A stretch of DNA of 64,000 nt from Globodera rostochiensis (GCA_018350325.1 JAEVLN010000005.1:2738142-2802141), one strand, 5' to 3'. Counted from the stretch's first letter, positions 45,236 through 58,719 are shown. Notes: a model not told the origin generated them from the letters alone. Program-made: numbers and translations.

Positions 45236-47396
45236 TCAGTGTGCTTGCTGGTTCGTCAATGTTTGTTGCGCCTGCTGAAGAAGCAGCGCGGCGACATGCC
45301 GACGTGCCCTGGACGGCATCGGCAGGGCGCCCTGTCGCGCGGAGGAGCGGGTCCGCTTCCTGAACATCGGCTTCAGCATGTCCACCAGCTTTTTGCAAAG
45401 ATCTCTGAAATTTCGGGGGCTTTTAATCAGCGAGCTGTTCATCTACGAGAATGGGGGGGGGGGGTTTGGTGCTTTAATTAGCGATCAGCGAGCTGTTCAT
45501 CTACGAGAATCGGGGGGGGGGGGGTGGGTTGGTGCTTTTAATCAGCGAGCTGTCCATCTACCAGAAAATGTGTCCAGCCAGAGGTCTTGTACATGAACTC
45601 CACCCACCAACACACACCTGGCATGCTTGTTCTCCGGGATGAAGCCCTGCTGCTGGAGCTGAGGCAGTATTTCGCAGAACTTGTACACTGCCTGCAGTTC
45701 GTGCTTGCTCAGCCTGGTGTCCTCCTCCTCGTCCGCCACGTCGCTGTTCGACGTCGCCGCATGTGCATGTGCATGTGCATGATGATGCACTGCCGCAGCA
45801 TTTTCCGCCATGGCCAATGCCCGGGCACTGTCCAATTGGCCCTGTTCAGCATCATTCATTGCGTCATCGCCGTCCGACTCATCAGTGGCTGAACAAATTT
45901 TTTAAAATTTTTATTTTCATCCAATTGCCGGAATTTTGTGCAATTTTTTGTTAAAATTTTTTAAACCGTCAAAGTTAATCCATCAGATCATCCGCGCGAT
46001 TCAAAGAATGTCCGGAATTCCGGCTTCCAAAAATTTCAAAAAATTCAGAAGCCGGAATTTCGGCTTCCAAAAAATGTCAAAAAATCCGGAAGCCGGAATT
46101 TCGGCTTCCAAAAAATGCCAAAAAATCCAGAAGCCGGAATTTCGGCTTCCAAAAAATGTCAAAAAATCCGGAAGCCGGAATTTCGGCTTCCAAAAAATGT
46201 CAAAAAATCCGGAAGCCGGAATTTCGGCTTCCAAAAAATGCCAAAAAATCCAGAAGCCGGAATTTCGGCTTCCAAAAAATGTCAAAAAATCCGGAAGCCG
46301 GAATTTCGGCTTCCAAAAAATGTCCGGAATCCGGTCCCAAAAACCGGATCCGGTTACATGCTTGGTACATATGCAGGTGCTGCGCAACTATTTATTCACG
46401 TACATCAATCTTCACATACCTATTAGCATTTCTTGGCAACATTTTCCAAAGTTCATTCTTTGAATTTTTTAGTCAACGAAAATTGGCCCTCGAGATAAAG
46501 AAACGGAGTGCGTAGTAAATATGTTTTTGTCAAATGCCATTTTTCTGGCACCGACAAATGGCACAAATTATTCATTCATTCACTTTAGGGGGGGGGGGAC
46601 ACAGGTGTGTCGGAAAGTCATTGGCGTGGCGTTGGTGGAAATTTCTCAGAAAATTGTTCGTTTTCCAATCTAATTTTGATGCCTTAACACGTCGTCTGTC
46701 TGTCTGTCTCTAAAATTCTGCGCGTATGGAATACGAAATTTGGGCGGCTTCGAATGAATAAACACGAACGCAAAATCTTTTATTTGGGCGCTTCGAGTTG
46801 CATGTGAATCGCGGGAATTCCAATCCTCCAAAAAAAATATTTAAAAAAGTCACAAAAATAAAAAAGGACAATTTTTTAGGAATACAGACAAATTGGTTAC
46901 CAGCCAGTTAGCTAGCTAGTAGTAATGCACGAGAGTCTTGGTCTCTAGTCTCGACTAGAGAAATTTCTCGGGTTTTTTGGGTCTCGATCTCTCTCGAGTC
47001 TCGGTGTCATTTCTCGGTGTGGTTCTCAACTCTCGAGTTTCGGTAAATATTGCGTCTCGTACATCACTACTAGCTAGTATCACTCTCATTTGCCCCCGCT
47101 TAAAATGGCTTACCGCCATAGAAGAATGTGGCACTTCGCGCGGTCGGCAATGCCATCGATGAAAGTGCGAACAGCACGAGCAGGGTGGCCAATGATGTGC
47201 TGTTTCTGCTGCTGCTGTTGTTGTACAGTTTTCGTTGCCCCATTCTCCGGCGTGTTCGGCTCCTCTCCTCCTCTGATGTGTTGCGGGTTGGTGTTCTGAA
47301 CTTGGTAGCCACCGCCGCCGCCATGTTGTGCGTTTCTTGCTCAAATGCCACAATGGCATTGGCATCGTCGGGATGCTGTCGACTGTTGGAGGCCAT
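45236..47396 (-). CDS. Predicted secreted or membrane acidic protein, 240 aa, 3 exons
   Basis: Minus-strand exons 47396-47114, 45888-45618, 45404-45236; 241 codons with TGA, phases agree. Start MASNSRQHPDDANAIVAFEQ has a good ccATGG context. A hydrophobic segment TSLATLLVLFALSSMALP follows at about residues 70-87; if the internal MGQRKLYNNSSSRNS start is used this becomes a normal signal peptide with cleavage near ARSA. Beyond it the chain is acidic (ATDESDGDDAMNDAEQGQLD), has a His/Ala run (HHHAHAHAHA), then conserved-looking ELQAVYKFCEILPQLQQQGF and a basic tail (LVDMLKPMFRKRTRSSARQG, RRHVAALLLQQAQQTL). Two cysteines after the leader. I do not recognise the family; a secreted protein or propeptide is possible. 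Intron 1 contains two word islands; intron 2 a G-rich tandem repeat. Confidence 0.6.
45419..45568. repeat. Tandem repeat with poly-G spacer in intron 2
   Basis: Three units of aatcagcgagctgttcatct acgagaat, the first two followed by runs of 12 or more G and a ggtgctttaat tail. Confidence 0.85.
46010..46365. repeat. GGAATTTCGGCTTCC 41-bp array, three-unit higher-order pattern
   Basis: About seven units with core agccggaatttcggcttcca followed by aaaaatgtcaaaaaat or aaaaatgccaaaaaat. The tgtc/tgcc and ccgg/ccag variants follow each other in a repeating order of three units. It ends ccggatccggttacatgc. Located in intron 1 of the 240-aa gene. Long frames on both strands are repeat artefacts. Confidence 0.85.
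46911..47078. repeat. CTCGAG-word island with 20-bp inverted ends
   Basis: Left end tagctagtagtaatgcacga, right end cgtacatcactactagct: complementary with two mismatches. The interior repeats gtctcgatctctctcgagtc-like words. Also in intron 1 of the 240-aa gene. Confidence 0.75.
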
Positions 47397-48474
47397 GGGC
47401 AGGCTCTGCAAAAGGCGAATTTCAGAAATTTTCAAATTTGATTATGTGATCTTTGGCGAAATGCTCTAGTATCGTAATTCAAAAAATTCATAAATCACAA
47501 CGGTACAGGCATCATTGGCATTTAAAATATAAATATTTGCAAAATGTTCTCGTTTTCAATCAAATTTTTTTTATTATTTTTGAATTTTTTAATTATGAAG
47601 CGCATCTCAAAAGTTCAAAAAAGTTCGCGTTCACCTACAACAATAAGCCCCCGAAGGTTTTATTAATCGCTTAGAAGCCCCCCCCCCCCCCCTCCATTCA
47701 TTAAGCCTAATTAGGCCAAAGATTCAGGGAAAAGCGACGATATGTAAAATTGTAATGGAAAAGGCCATTTCATCGTCATCATTTGGGCTGTGTACTGAAA
47801 AGCACCGCCTAATGAGCACAAAAATTTAAGTGTTTTCGGCATCCCCAATGGTCATTAGAGGTTGTGAATGTGCCACTAAAACTCCAACCCTGAATTGAAT
47901 CATTTTCTAATCAACCAATCGGCGCCCGGGGGGAGGACGACGGGGATTATGGGACGGATAATCTCTCCGCAGTGTGAACCCGACACGAACCCCTTAGACC
48001 CCAAGGCATTTGCTGAGAATGCCAATATGTTGGAGGTGTTGTAGGAAGTCGTATTACTGCAAATAATGTTGTAAGTAAAGCATTTGGGGGCGGGGGCGGG
48101 GGGGGGAACAAGAAAGTTTTTTGTCCCGGGGGCAAAAGAGCTCCCCGGGGGAGGGAGAGGTTGCCTCAGGAGAAACACCTGCCTCTCCCTCCCCTCCTCC
48201 CCCATTTCGCCGTTTTGGCACCGAATGGGCTTCACACATCCGTCAGTGTTAATTAAACGGCTTAATTAGTGGGTGGAACATTTCCGTAACGAAAGTGCGG
48301 TAAGGCGAAGTGCTTCGGGCACCAATGCCCTCCCTGTACATGACGGCATGTTTTGACGCATTCGGCGCCTAGCAGGAAGCTAATTTGGCAAATGTACCCT
48401 ATGCATGGACCGGCAAGGCTTTTTGACTCTCTGGTCTTGATGTTTGGGTTTGGAAATTTGTTGTTTTCAAGCTG

Positions 48475-48810
48475 TTTAAACCTTAAGGTGCAAATTTACC
48501 AAGTTCCCTAATGACAAATTTACCAAGCTGTTTAAACTCTAATGACAAATTTACCAATCTGTTTGAACCCTAAGGGCAAATTTACCAAGTTGTTTGAACC
48601 CTAAGGGCAAATTTACCAAGCTGTTTGAACCCTAAGGGCAAATTTACCAAGTTGTTTGAACCCTAAGGGCAAATTTACCAAGTTGTTTGAACCCTAAGGG
48701 CAAATTTACCAAGTTGTTTGAACCCTAAGGGCAAATTTACCAAGCTGTTTGAACCCTAAGGGCAAATTTACCAAGTTGTTTGAACTCTAATGACAAATTT
48801 AGATCAAATT
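48475..48810. repeat. 31-bp tandem array
   Basis: About ten units of the form aagttgtttgaaccctaagg plus gcaaatttacc, with edge units degenerate (ctctaatgacaaatttacc). Confidence 0.9.
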
Positions 48811-50239
48811 TACAAAAATGATAGAACGTCGTTCTGTTAATTTCTGCAATGATTTGGTCCCCCCACAAATTTAAACGCGGACCCGAGATTTTCATTTTTT
48901 TAAATTCCTTACCGTAATGGAACAGTTTTGGTGAAGTGATCAGACAATGCAAAATGCCAAAACGCTGCGAATTTTGCTTTTGGCAAGAGAGAAGCGGAGG
49001 CTTATGAAGACATTTTTTGCGCGTCGTCGGCCTCCTTTTTAGGAGAATTTCTAAACAAATACACAAAAAATAAAATGGGTTCAATTTGCAACAACAAAAA
49101 AATATGTAAAAATGTTAAATAGGTAATGATGATTTTTAAAACAAAATTGGGGTTAAAACCAAAATGTAAACATTTGACGGCATCACTTTCATTAAAGCAT
49201 CATCCATTTAATTAAGACGTTTTAATGACTTTCTGATTGGGTGCATCAAACACGCATTTTGCTAATGGTATCTTTGAGACCGAACTGGGGGCCAAGTCTT
49301 GACCAAGAAGGCAAAAATATTTTTCATTTTAAAAAGCCGGCACGGCAATTTTTTGGTTATTCAAACCAAAGAGTCAAAAAAATTGATACTTTTAAACAAA
49401 AATATATAGGAAATTAAGAAATAAATTGTCCAAATTTTAATGAATAAATGAACGAATGTAATGCACACAAAAGCGCATTTTGTAATATTTGTGGCATTTT
49501 GGGTTTTAAACGCAAAAATTTTGGCATTTTTTTTTACGTTTAAACTTAAAATTTAAGTCCACTAAAGTTGATTAGAAATTGAGACGTTTTGCGCGTATGA
49601 GGAACACAAATTGTTCAATTTGTTCAAGATTCTGCGAAAAAGTTAACAGTGTTGTTGACGGGCCACTAACGCACTTAAAAACGCGGCATTGGCACAACAG
49701 CTGACTTTTGTGCCTTTGTAATTGCCCTTGAGGGGCACTGTTGTCAATTTGTCGGCTAATTAGTAATTGTCAATTAAAAAATGAGTGCCGTGAATAATAA
49801 ATTTTATTACCCCACCTTGGAACTGCCCCCCCCACCCCCCCAATAAATGCCCCAAGCAAATTTGATTAAAAATTTCGCGGGTTTTTGGGTGAAACCGATT
49901 GGCTAGCGCATTAGGTATTTGTTGTTTTGTTTGCGCAAAGCTCGCAAATCAAATTAATCACAAAGAAAGTGAGACGGACGGACGGACGGACGGACGGAAC
50001 CGCTAATTGACTGATTTGTGAATGAATGGACGGTCATTACATTCGTTCATTGCTTTTATGTCGCCGGAGGGGGCGGGGGGGGGGGAGGGGTGGGACAAAG
50101 TTGACAATTGGACAAATCACATTGTTCTTTCTGCACAGTCAGCAACAAACCGCCGCAGCACATTGGTCCTTTTTGAAGAAGACAATTTATCGAAGCGAAA
50201 GTCCGCAATTTTAATAACACAATGAAAAAAAGAAGGTGA

Positions 50240-50690
50240 GTGTTGGACAGAAATTCCGAACTCGGGAATTTTCCAGAGTTTCATTTCACGAGTTTTTACT
50301 GAGTGATCAAGGGAATTTTCAGTGGTTCTAGGATCAAATTCATGGGGTTTTTACTGACTGATCAAAGGAATTTTCAGTGGTTCTAGGATCAAATTCATGG
50401 GTTTTTACTGACTGATCAAAGGAATTTTCAGGGGTTCTATGACCAAATTCACGGGTTTTTACTGACTGATCAAAGGAATTTTCAGTGGTTCTAGGATCAA
50501 ATTCATGGGTTTTTACTGACTGATCAAGGGAATTTTCCAGGGGTTCTATGACCAAATTCACGGGTTTTTACTGACTGATCAAAGGAATTTTCAGTGGTTC
50601 TAGGATCAAATTCATGGGTTTTTACTGACTGATCAAGGGAATTTTCCAGGGGTTCTATGACCAAATTCATGGATTTTTACTGATCAAAGC
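50240..50690. repeat. 54-bp tandem array, two alternating variants
   Basis: About eight units starting gggtttttactgactgatca, followed by either ttttcagtggttctaggatc or ttccaggggttctatgacca. The two variants alternate in the second half. Confidence 0.85.
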
Positions 50691-50899
50691 AGACTCTTAA
50701 TTCGGGCGAATTTTCCACGGTCAAATTCCTGACTGATCAGCAGGGCGGATACTTTTAGGTTTTGTCTATTTTTTCTGCAGCTTTATTTTGGCGAGTTATG
50801 CACGAAAAACATGTTTTTAGTCGAATTTTTCGGATCTAGAAAACCTCCTAATTTGGAATTTTCGCGTCTAAAATAGGCTCGAGCGCCTATTTTAGGCAT

Positions 50900-51060
50900 C
50901 TGAAGATTTTTTGTGCCTATTTCGCCATTTTTGGCGTCTTTTTTGAACTTTTGTGCCTATTTCGCTATTTTTGGCGTCTTTTTTGAACTTTTGTGCCTAT
51001 TTCGACATTTTTGGCGTCTTTTTTGAACTTTTGTGCCTATTTCGACCTTTTTTTTTCAAA
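50900..51060. repeat. 39-40-bp tandem array
   Basis: Four units of ttttgtgcctatttcgccat followed by ttttggcgtcttttttgaac, with single-base differences. Confidence 0.85.
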
Positions 51061-51624
51061 AAAATTTCTTAAGAAAAATGCAATAAAATTTTTTATTGCC
51101 CAAAATGCACCGTATAAAATCGTAACCGTTTTTTGCGTTATGTGTTTCCGACAGTAGTTGATTTCGACACAGTGAAGTTGCAAATAAATGTTTCGAACTT
51201 TTTCGATATTTTGAATTTTAAATTTCTAACTGCTTTTTAGACCTGTACGTTAGTATCCGTTTTGCTAAGAAAATGCATTTTTAGGCTTGCCTCGAAAATT
51301 ACTGTTTTTTGAATTGCTCAAATTTTTTACTTTTTCAAGTATTTTATATCATTAGATGGGTCGAAATGCCTAAAAATAAGTTTTTAGACTTCTTGGAAAA
51401 AAATTACAGAAAATTTCAACAGTGGCACTGTCAAAATCACTTACTTTTTCTGACCTATTTAGACTGCCTATTTTTGAGATTTTTAAGCCTAATAGTGCCC
51501 CATCCTTGCTGATCAGAGCAGATACGAATTCGAAAAATTAAAAAGCCATTATAACCCAGGCCATCGGGGTTTTTCAAAAATGCCGGTTTGGCCAATATTT
51601 ATTTAGTGGTTCAACTTACTGTGT

Positions 51625-51820
51625 CTATAGTAGAGACCGGTCGAGACGAGATCTCGTCTCGAGGATCTTGAAAAATCTCGACGAGATTCTCGAAAAATCT
51701 CGACCTCGAGATCTCGCTCGACTAAAAATGAGCTTCACGAGATTTTTCGAGACCGAGATTTTTTCGAGAATCTCGACTCGAGATCTCGCTGGAAGCTCAA
51801 GTCCGGTCTCTAGTCTATAG
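51625..51820. repeat. TCTCGA-word island with inverted ends
   Basis: Left end ctatagtagagaccgg and right end ccggtctctagtctatag are complementary apart from two extra bases. The interior repeats gagatctcg and cgagattttt words. Confidence 0.75.
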
Positions 51821-52093
51821 CATAGTGAGTACAAATTGCCTTAAAATGGACTTTAAACAATAAAATGATTGCCAATCAGCGCGTGGCACAAAAAAATGAT
51901 TTGGCCAAATTGCGCTTTGCGTCATGTCGTCCCCCCGTCCCCCGTCTGTGTGCTGCTGTGATTATTAAATTATAATTTAGGAGCGGCAACTTCCGCAAAT
52001 AGACGGCAAAATTAGGCACTCACATGGCCAAATGCCGGCAAATTGGATCCAAAACTCATAACAAAAAAGTGCGCACGCGTCACAATATTCATT

Positions 52094-52335
52094 TTTGGTG
52101 CCAAAAAGGGCAAACTATGTTTTGTTTGGCATTTTACGCTTTTTGTGGCCAAAAGTTCGGACAATTTATGCAAAAAAGGATTCGTAACAAAATGCCTTCC
52201 GGTAATGCCCCGGGGTTTTGTGTTTTGGTGCCACCAAAAAAGGCAATATGTTTTGGCTGGCATTTTACGGTTTTTGTGGCCAAAAGTCGGACAATTTGTA
52301 ACAAAATTCCTTCCGGTAATCCCCCCCCCCCCCGG
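52094..52335. repeat. Direct duplication of about 115 bp
   Basis: Two copies of a segment with ttttggtgcca, ggcattttacg, ttttgtggccaaaag and ccttccggtaat, separated by a short G/C run. The second copy ends in 14 C. Confidence 0.8.
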
Positions 52336-55300
52336 GGGTTTAAGTAATTTAACGTTCGTGTGCGTCGTTGGACTTGGGGACTTTGCGCCCAGGGGGGACA
52401 ACAACACAGGGGGGACAGAGAGAGGAGCATGTGCCCGTTGACCCCGCAGGGCATGCCAAAAGCGGACAAAATTTTGTACACAAAAAACCTTTGTTTGTAT
52501 CGGCAACAATATTTTTTCTTGACGGAATAAATACAAATCGGGAAAAGATTAATTAAAAGTTGGCGAAAAGATATGTATAAACACCAAAACATTACGTCAT
52601 TTTTAAATCTTTCAAATTAGAAGTGCCCATAATCGGATTGCCCCCTCACAAAGCATAGTCATCGGGTTGAAAAACCCATAAAAAATATCACTGAGAATGT
52701 CAAAAACGGCATTTTTGGGGAACTCAAAGGGGGGGGGGGGGAGGGGAATTACAAATATTAAAAAATCCGAAAATTTTAGGGCAAAACCCGGTTCCGTTCA
52801 CGCTCAAAACCAACGAGCAAAGAATTAAAAAAAAAGCCTTAAGCATGGAGCGAATGCCAATGCCAATGCCAACATTGGCATTGGCACAAACTAATGTGTC
52901 ACGGCATATTCACGTGGATGTTATTAACAATGAATATGTTCCAATGTTAAACCCATTTTTGGCCGCACAAAGCATACTAATTAACCCATAATTAGCACCC
53001 ACGGATGTGTCGCCTCTTTTTCGATAATTAAAATTTGTGTAAAAAGTGTCACTTTTCAAGAAAACAATTTTCTCGGACAAATGGAGAAAAAGCGATGAAA
53101 TTGTGCCAATTTTTACTGATAAAATTCACTTCTTTTTTTTCACCGCAAATTAAATGACAATTAAATGTTCTGTGTAAGGCCGGCCACAAATTGCACAAGA
53201 AAACCCATAAAAAGATCACAAAACGTCCGCAAATGTTCAGCAAAAAATTTATTTTATGAAAACGATAGGGACCATCAATTTTGGTTGGGCCAAATTTTGC
53301 TTTATTTTTATGTGCAACAAAAGACAAAGGTTAAAGACCAAACCCCAATTTAAAAATGAACAAATGAATGGACAGGGCAAAATTCGAATTATTTTTTGTT
53401 TTAGATTGCAAATCAAAAAATTTCTAAAATTCTCGCGCGCAAATCGCCAAGATTTTAGGAGCTTCACTCTTGATATTTTTAAGTATGATGAACGGATTAA
53501 AAATAAAATTCTATTTTATGCTAGCCTAGTGAAGACATTGCTGAATTTTTTATGAAAAAAAGAACAAAATTTTCTTCAAACCCGACCTCGACCCCCCCCC
53601 CCCCCGACAATTTGGTCGTCCCCGACCCCGACCCCGACTTTTCCGCCCCCGAGGGGCCGAGCGCTGAACCCTAGGAGAGATGGCAAATAATGACCGGACT
53701 TAAGGACCAATTGAGATTCTGATCAGGATCTTAAAAAAACACTAATTCGCGTAAATTTTGTCTCTTGAAATTCATGATCGAGAATCTCGAAAAACGAAAA
53801 ATCTCGATCAAGATTAACAAGATTTCGATCGAGAATCTCGAAATGCAAAATCTCCACAGATTCCAGTCAACCCGGGACAGGGAATACAAAGAATGTAAAA
53901 GCCTGCCTTTTTGCAAGGCTAAACTGGGGATTTAAGCCGTTGGATTTTTTGAGGATTTCGGAGATTCAACCTTCGGGATTTTGGGGAACAATCCCAGGGA
54001 TTTGGGGATTCAATTCCCGGAATTGTTGTGGCTTCAACCCCCGGATATTTTAGGTTTTGGAAAACAAACCGGGATTCTTAGGTTTTAACTCACCGGGATT
54101 TTTGGGGCTTTAAGTCCCGGATTTTTGGAGATTTTGGAGGAATGCACCCCAGGCATTTTGGAGATTTATTTGGAGATTTTGGGGGATGCACCCCAGTGGA
54201 TTTTGGAGATTTATAAAGTGTGATTTTTGGAAATTCAACCCCCTGGGAATTTTCAGGATTTATAACCCAGATGTTAACCTCCGGTCCTGGTTCAAATCGT
54301 GATCTAAATGCCGAGAAAATTCTTAAAAAGGATGGATCATCCAGACACGAAACAATAAAACTTTTCCGACGAATAGACTGTGTCTCTCTTCCGATTTTAA
54401 CGTTAGAAAAAGTTCATATTTTCAAAGTCAAAAATAAATAAATAAAGTTTGAATGCCGTTGCGTGTGGTGGAGGCGGAGGGGGGGGGGGGGGGTAAAAGG
54501 GCTTTTTTGGGGGAGGGGGAAAAGCCGATTAAATAATTTTCAATGGAAATGGCTTCGCAAAACGCTGCTTTTGTGTATCCAATTACACTGTAAATTTTAC
54601 GGATGCCATTCACATTATCCAAAAAAAAGTGTTTAAGCTGCCCCCTTTTTATGTTGACCAAAAAATGTTTGCCCTTTAACGGAAAGCGCTTAAATATATA
54701 AATATATTTTTGTTTTCAATATTTTGTTTGCATTTTAATCTCGAGCATTTTTTTTTGTTTGAATGAGAAACCTTTTCGCATTCGGCCGTCCGACGATGGC
54801 ACTGCGCGTTTACTATTTGAGCACAGTGGCCAAGATTTATAGGGAAAATGGAGTGCATTTTCGAGACCAACCCCCCGCGGCGTTGTTTTTTGTTGTTGCC
54901 GCCCGCCCCTTTACCCCCCTGCTGTTTGACGTCGATGTCGCCGTTGTGTGTTCATTAAATTTTGTGATGCTTATTTCCTGCTGGTCCGGTGATGGATGGA
55001 TATGAACCAATTAAAAATGAAAAATATTTAGGATGAAGCTTCCGTCCACTAAGAAATCAACGTGCCGTTATGCCCTCCAACGAGTCCGCTGCCATCATCG
55101 GAGGCTCGGCAGCCTCGGAATGCGTTGTGCCTCCAGGGCGTCAGCTTATACTCTCGAGTCTGGGAGTACGGGACCAGGGTGGCCTATACCAGAGATGGGC
55201 GGAAGCGGAAATTCCGATTTCCGACTTTTTGGGATCGGAATTGCGATTTCCGAAAAAAATTTTGGAGCCCGGAATTCCGATTTTTTGAAATTTCTTGAGG

Positions 55301-58300
55301 TCATCACCGGCCATCCCTGGCCTATTACCAATAGTGCAAAACGTAAAAATATGGCAAATGCCATATATAAATATGGTATTTAAACCACCTTGTACGGGAC
55401 AGGACACTGGGCCCAAGATGATTTTGTTTCTGCGCCCGTGTACACATCCGGATTCTTGTCTGGCTCCTCAACTTGGCGACAAAAAATTTGAAACCGTCGA
55501 ATGAAGCCTTTTGGGTGGCAAACTCAAATAAGCTTAATGCTGCCCCATTCGAAGTCAAGTTGGCACAGAAAAATTGAGATTTTTTTGCACATTTAAAGTT
55601 GGCACGCCACCCGTGCCAACGTAAAACAGCAGCAGAGAGGTTTGATGCGTGCTTTTTGATGGCTAATGAACATTTTGCAGGGGTTGGACATCATCTGCGC
55701 AAGCATTATGCGAAAGGGAAATGGAAATGAAAATGAATGCTTTTCGCCGGAGGGGACGCGGGGGGGGGGAAGGGGTCATGTGCTTTAAGCGTTTTACGTA
55801 GAGCATTTCCGGGTCGCCGCCATGTTGTTGTTAATCGGCACAGTAGGCGGTCGCGCGGCATTGGACAGGAAGGGCACTCCGCTGACGTAAAAATGCGGAT
55901 GCTTTTGTAGTCCAAACTACTCTCTTGCACAATTGTAGCTTAATCGACCAAAAATGGTCGCGCGCGCGTGCGCACGTGCCTTCGCCGGAGGGGCAATTGT
56001 TTTAGGCATTAAAATGACGGTACCCTCGGGGGACGACAGAGACACATCCGGCATGAGTAGTCAAAGTTGCATCAGCGTGCCACCAAATTACGTCAGTTTT
56101 TTGTTGGCAGTGGCAATTAAAAATTCCGACACTTTTTGTTTGACAATTTAATTTTACAGTTAAAAAAAAAGAATGAAGATTTTAATGGACAAGCTTAAAG
56201 CATTTAAGTTCATGGCTTAAACAAAATTTGAACAAATCAGTTCTATGAATTCAAAGGCATTCCGACAAATCAATTAATGGCAAGAATTTAAACATCGGCC
56301 AAATTTTAATTCCAAGGCTTTAAAAGACTTTTTTTTGCAGCTTTTAGCAAATAGAAGATGGCACCCGGCCGGCCATTAGCGTGTTGGAGGCTTACAACAA
56401 ATATAATTAATTTAATTTAATATATTTAATTGAAAGGGATTAAATGTGCACAGAGGTGGAGTGGGGACGCGTGGATTATCAACAAAAATGGAGCGTTGAG
56501 CTCGGATTATATTTAAAAAACTTTTTTTTTTGTGCAAATGTTTGGGGCTTTTTGAGAGAATCTTCGCCAACAGGTTTCCTACTCTTTTAAAACGACTTTT
56601 AAAAAGAAGCCCAGAGGCAAAACAAATGATTAACATCAACTAAGCAAGAAGACCTTTGGGTCAGGCGTAATGAATACATTTAAATGATGATTTTATAAAT
56701 GAGAAGTTGTTGAAGGCTCAAATCAAAAGTCCAAATAATGGAAATAATAAGACCGTTTTTGGCCTGCTGGTTGGCAATTTTAAATAAACAAAAAACCCTT
56801 GGCCTGTTGACAGAACCGCTAATTGGCCCCGCATTTATGAAAAGAAGCAAATTTTTGTTTATCCAAAACAATTGGCCAAATGTTTAAAGTCGAATTAAAA
56901 AACTAATAAAATTTTGAACTAAATTTTGCCGCTGTTTAGTGTGCATATTTGGCCATTTTTGGCGCATTCAAGCCTCATATTTAGCAATCCGTGTGGCCCA
57001 GTCGGGAAAAAAACAAACAAAAATTTGAAGCTGAATGCTTTTTACGGATTGGATTTCTTATATTTAATGAAGGAAAAAATTTTCAAAAAAGTGCCATAAA
57101 TGCTTCCTGAAAATGTGTTCTTTATGGGCACTTCCGAGATCCTCCCGCCCGAAATGATGGCATCCAAATTCGGCACCCAGTCATTATTAATTCCATTATA
57201 AGAGAAAAGAAGCAAATACTCGGGAAAATTGAGCAATATTTGCCCGGTGCCACAGAAAATAAACGATAAAAAAATATGATGGAAATTTCGGCTCCGTTCG
57301 TTCTGGCGCTATCAATCATAACTTATTAATTAGTAAAGCAATTAAACAAAATCATTATCATTCAGAAGCTCTCTGTTTATTGAACGTTTGATCAAGCAAA
57401 AGCTAACCGATTCGGCTTTCCACAAAAAAGTTATTGCTTAAATGTGTGAAAATCGCTATTTTTTGTGCCTTTTTGGCGCGCAAACTCATAATTTTATGTT
57501 CGTTTAAGTTATATCGACTAGCTATTTTCTATTATAGCCTCATCTACATATTTGATTTGAAAGTATTGTTTTAAAATTAACAAAAACTATAATAGGTAAA
57601 GAGTTTTTTTAAAGTTATTTAACTTTTGCATATCGGGGGCGGGGGGGGGGGGGGTTCGCACATTTTTAGTCAAAAAATTTGATAACCAATAACAACGAAT
57701 GAATTGGGCAAATGATAAAAAAAAATTGAATTTTTAAACATTTGGGGCCCAACAATGTTCAAGTCTGTGCATAATTATTGCTTGGCCAATTGATGGCGCC
57801 TCCGGGGATGTTGCCAAAGGACCATAAAAATATTCCACGCAAAAGTTTTCCGGGAAAATGCGACAACGCTTTGACTTAAATGAGTGATGGGAGTGGGCGG
57901 AAAACGGACCCCCGGGGGCCTATTTATATTCATTGATTGCCTAACAATTAATTAAAAACAATATTTTAATAAAATATTCGAATTTAGCAAAAACAAATTG
58001 AATTTTGTAAAATGTTCAAACATTTTTTTTTGGCTTTTTGGAAGTGAATTTATAATAATATTTAATTTATTTTTCTTCGGTTGCGGTCACAAGCAATGAA
58101 AAAGGCGCTTCTGCTAGTGGTTCAACACCAATAACAACAGAATGGCCAAAATTTACTTATAAATTAGCGCTTTCAATAAGTAGTGCCAAAATTTTAGAAT
58201 AGTTGGCCGGATCCGGCATCTTTTTTTGGCAAAAATGAGGTCTCGACTAAAATGCCGGGATTTTATCGTGTCCCAATTTCATAAAGCACATTTTTTCTAA

Positions 58301-58719
58301 TATATTTAAGGGCTAAATGCCCAAAAAATGAGATAATTTAAAAAAAAATGAGGCTCGACTAAAATTCCGGGATTTTATCGTGCCCCAATTCAAAAAAAGC
58401 ACATTTTTTCTAATATCTTTTAAATCCCAAATGCCAAAAAATAATGATATAAGTAAATGGGGTTGAATTCGTTTATTTTTTTATGCCTCAATTCCGGTAT
58501 TGTTCACAAAAGAAGCATACTCAGAAAATTTCCGGACTCGAACAATGAAAACGACGCAATGAAAGAGGGCGTAATTAACGGAATTTTCCAAAATCCACCC
58601 CCACCAAAATGAATTCATTGGCCACAATTAGGGCTAATTGGTGATGTTTCGATGCCATTTATGTTGGAATTTGTTTCCAATTTTAGCTGATGCCATAAAA
58701 TATTTGAAATTAATTTTCC

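Noticed and set aside
46001..46463. Frames of 103-175 aa over 46.0-46.5 kb on both strands
   Set aside because: Repeat artefacts of the 41-bp GGAATTTCGGCTTCC array.
54763..55005. 80-aa + strand frame MRNLFAFGRPTMALRVYY
   Set aside because: Single frame in a GC-richer patch, no splice partners, no recognised motif, interrupted context.
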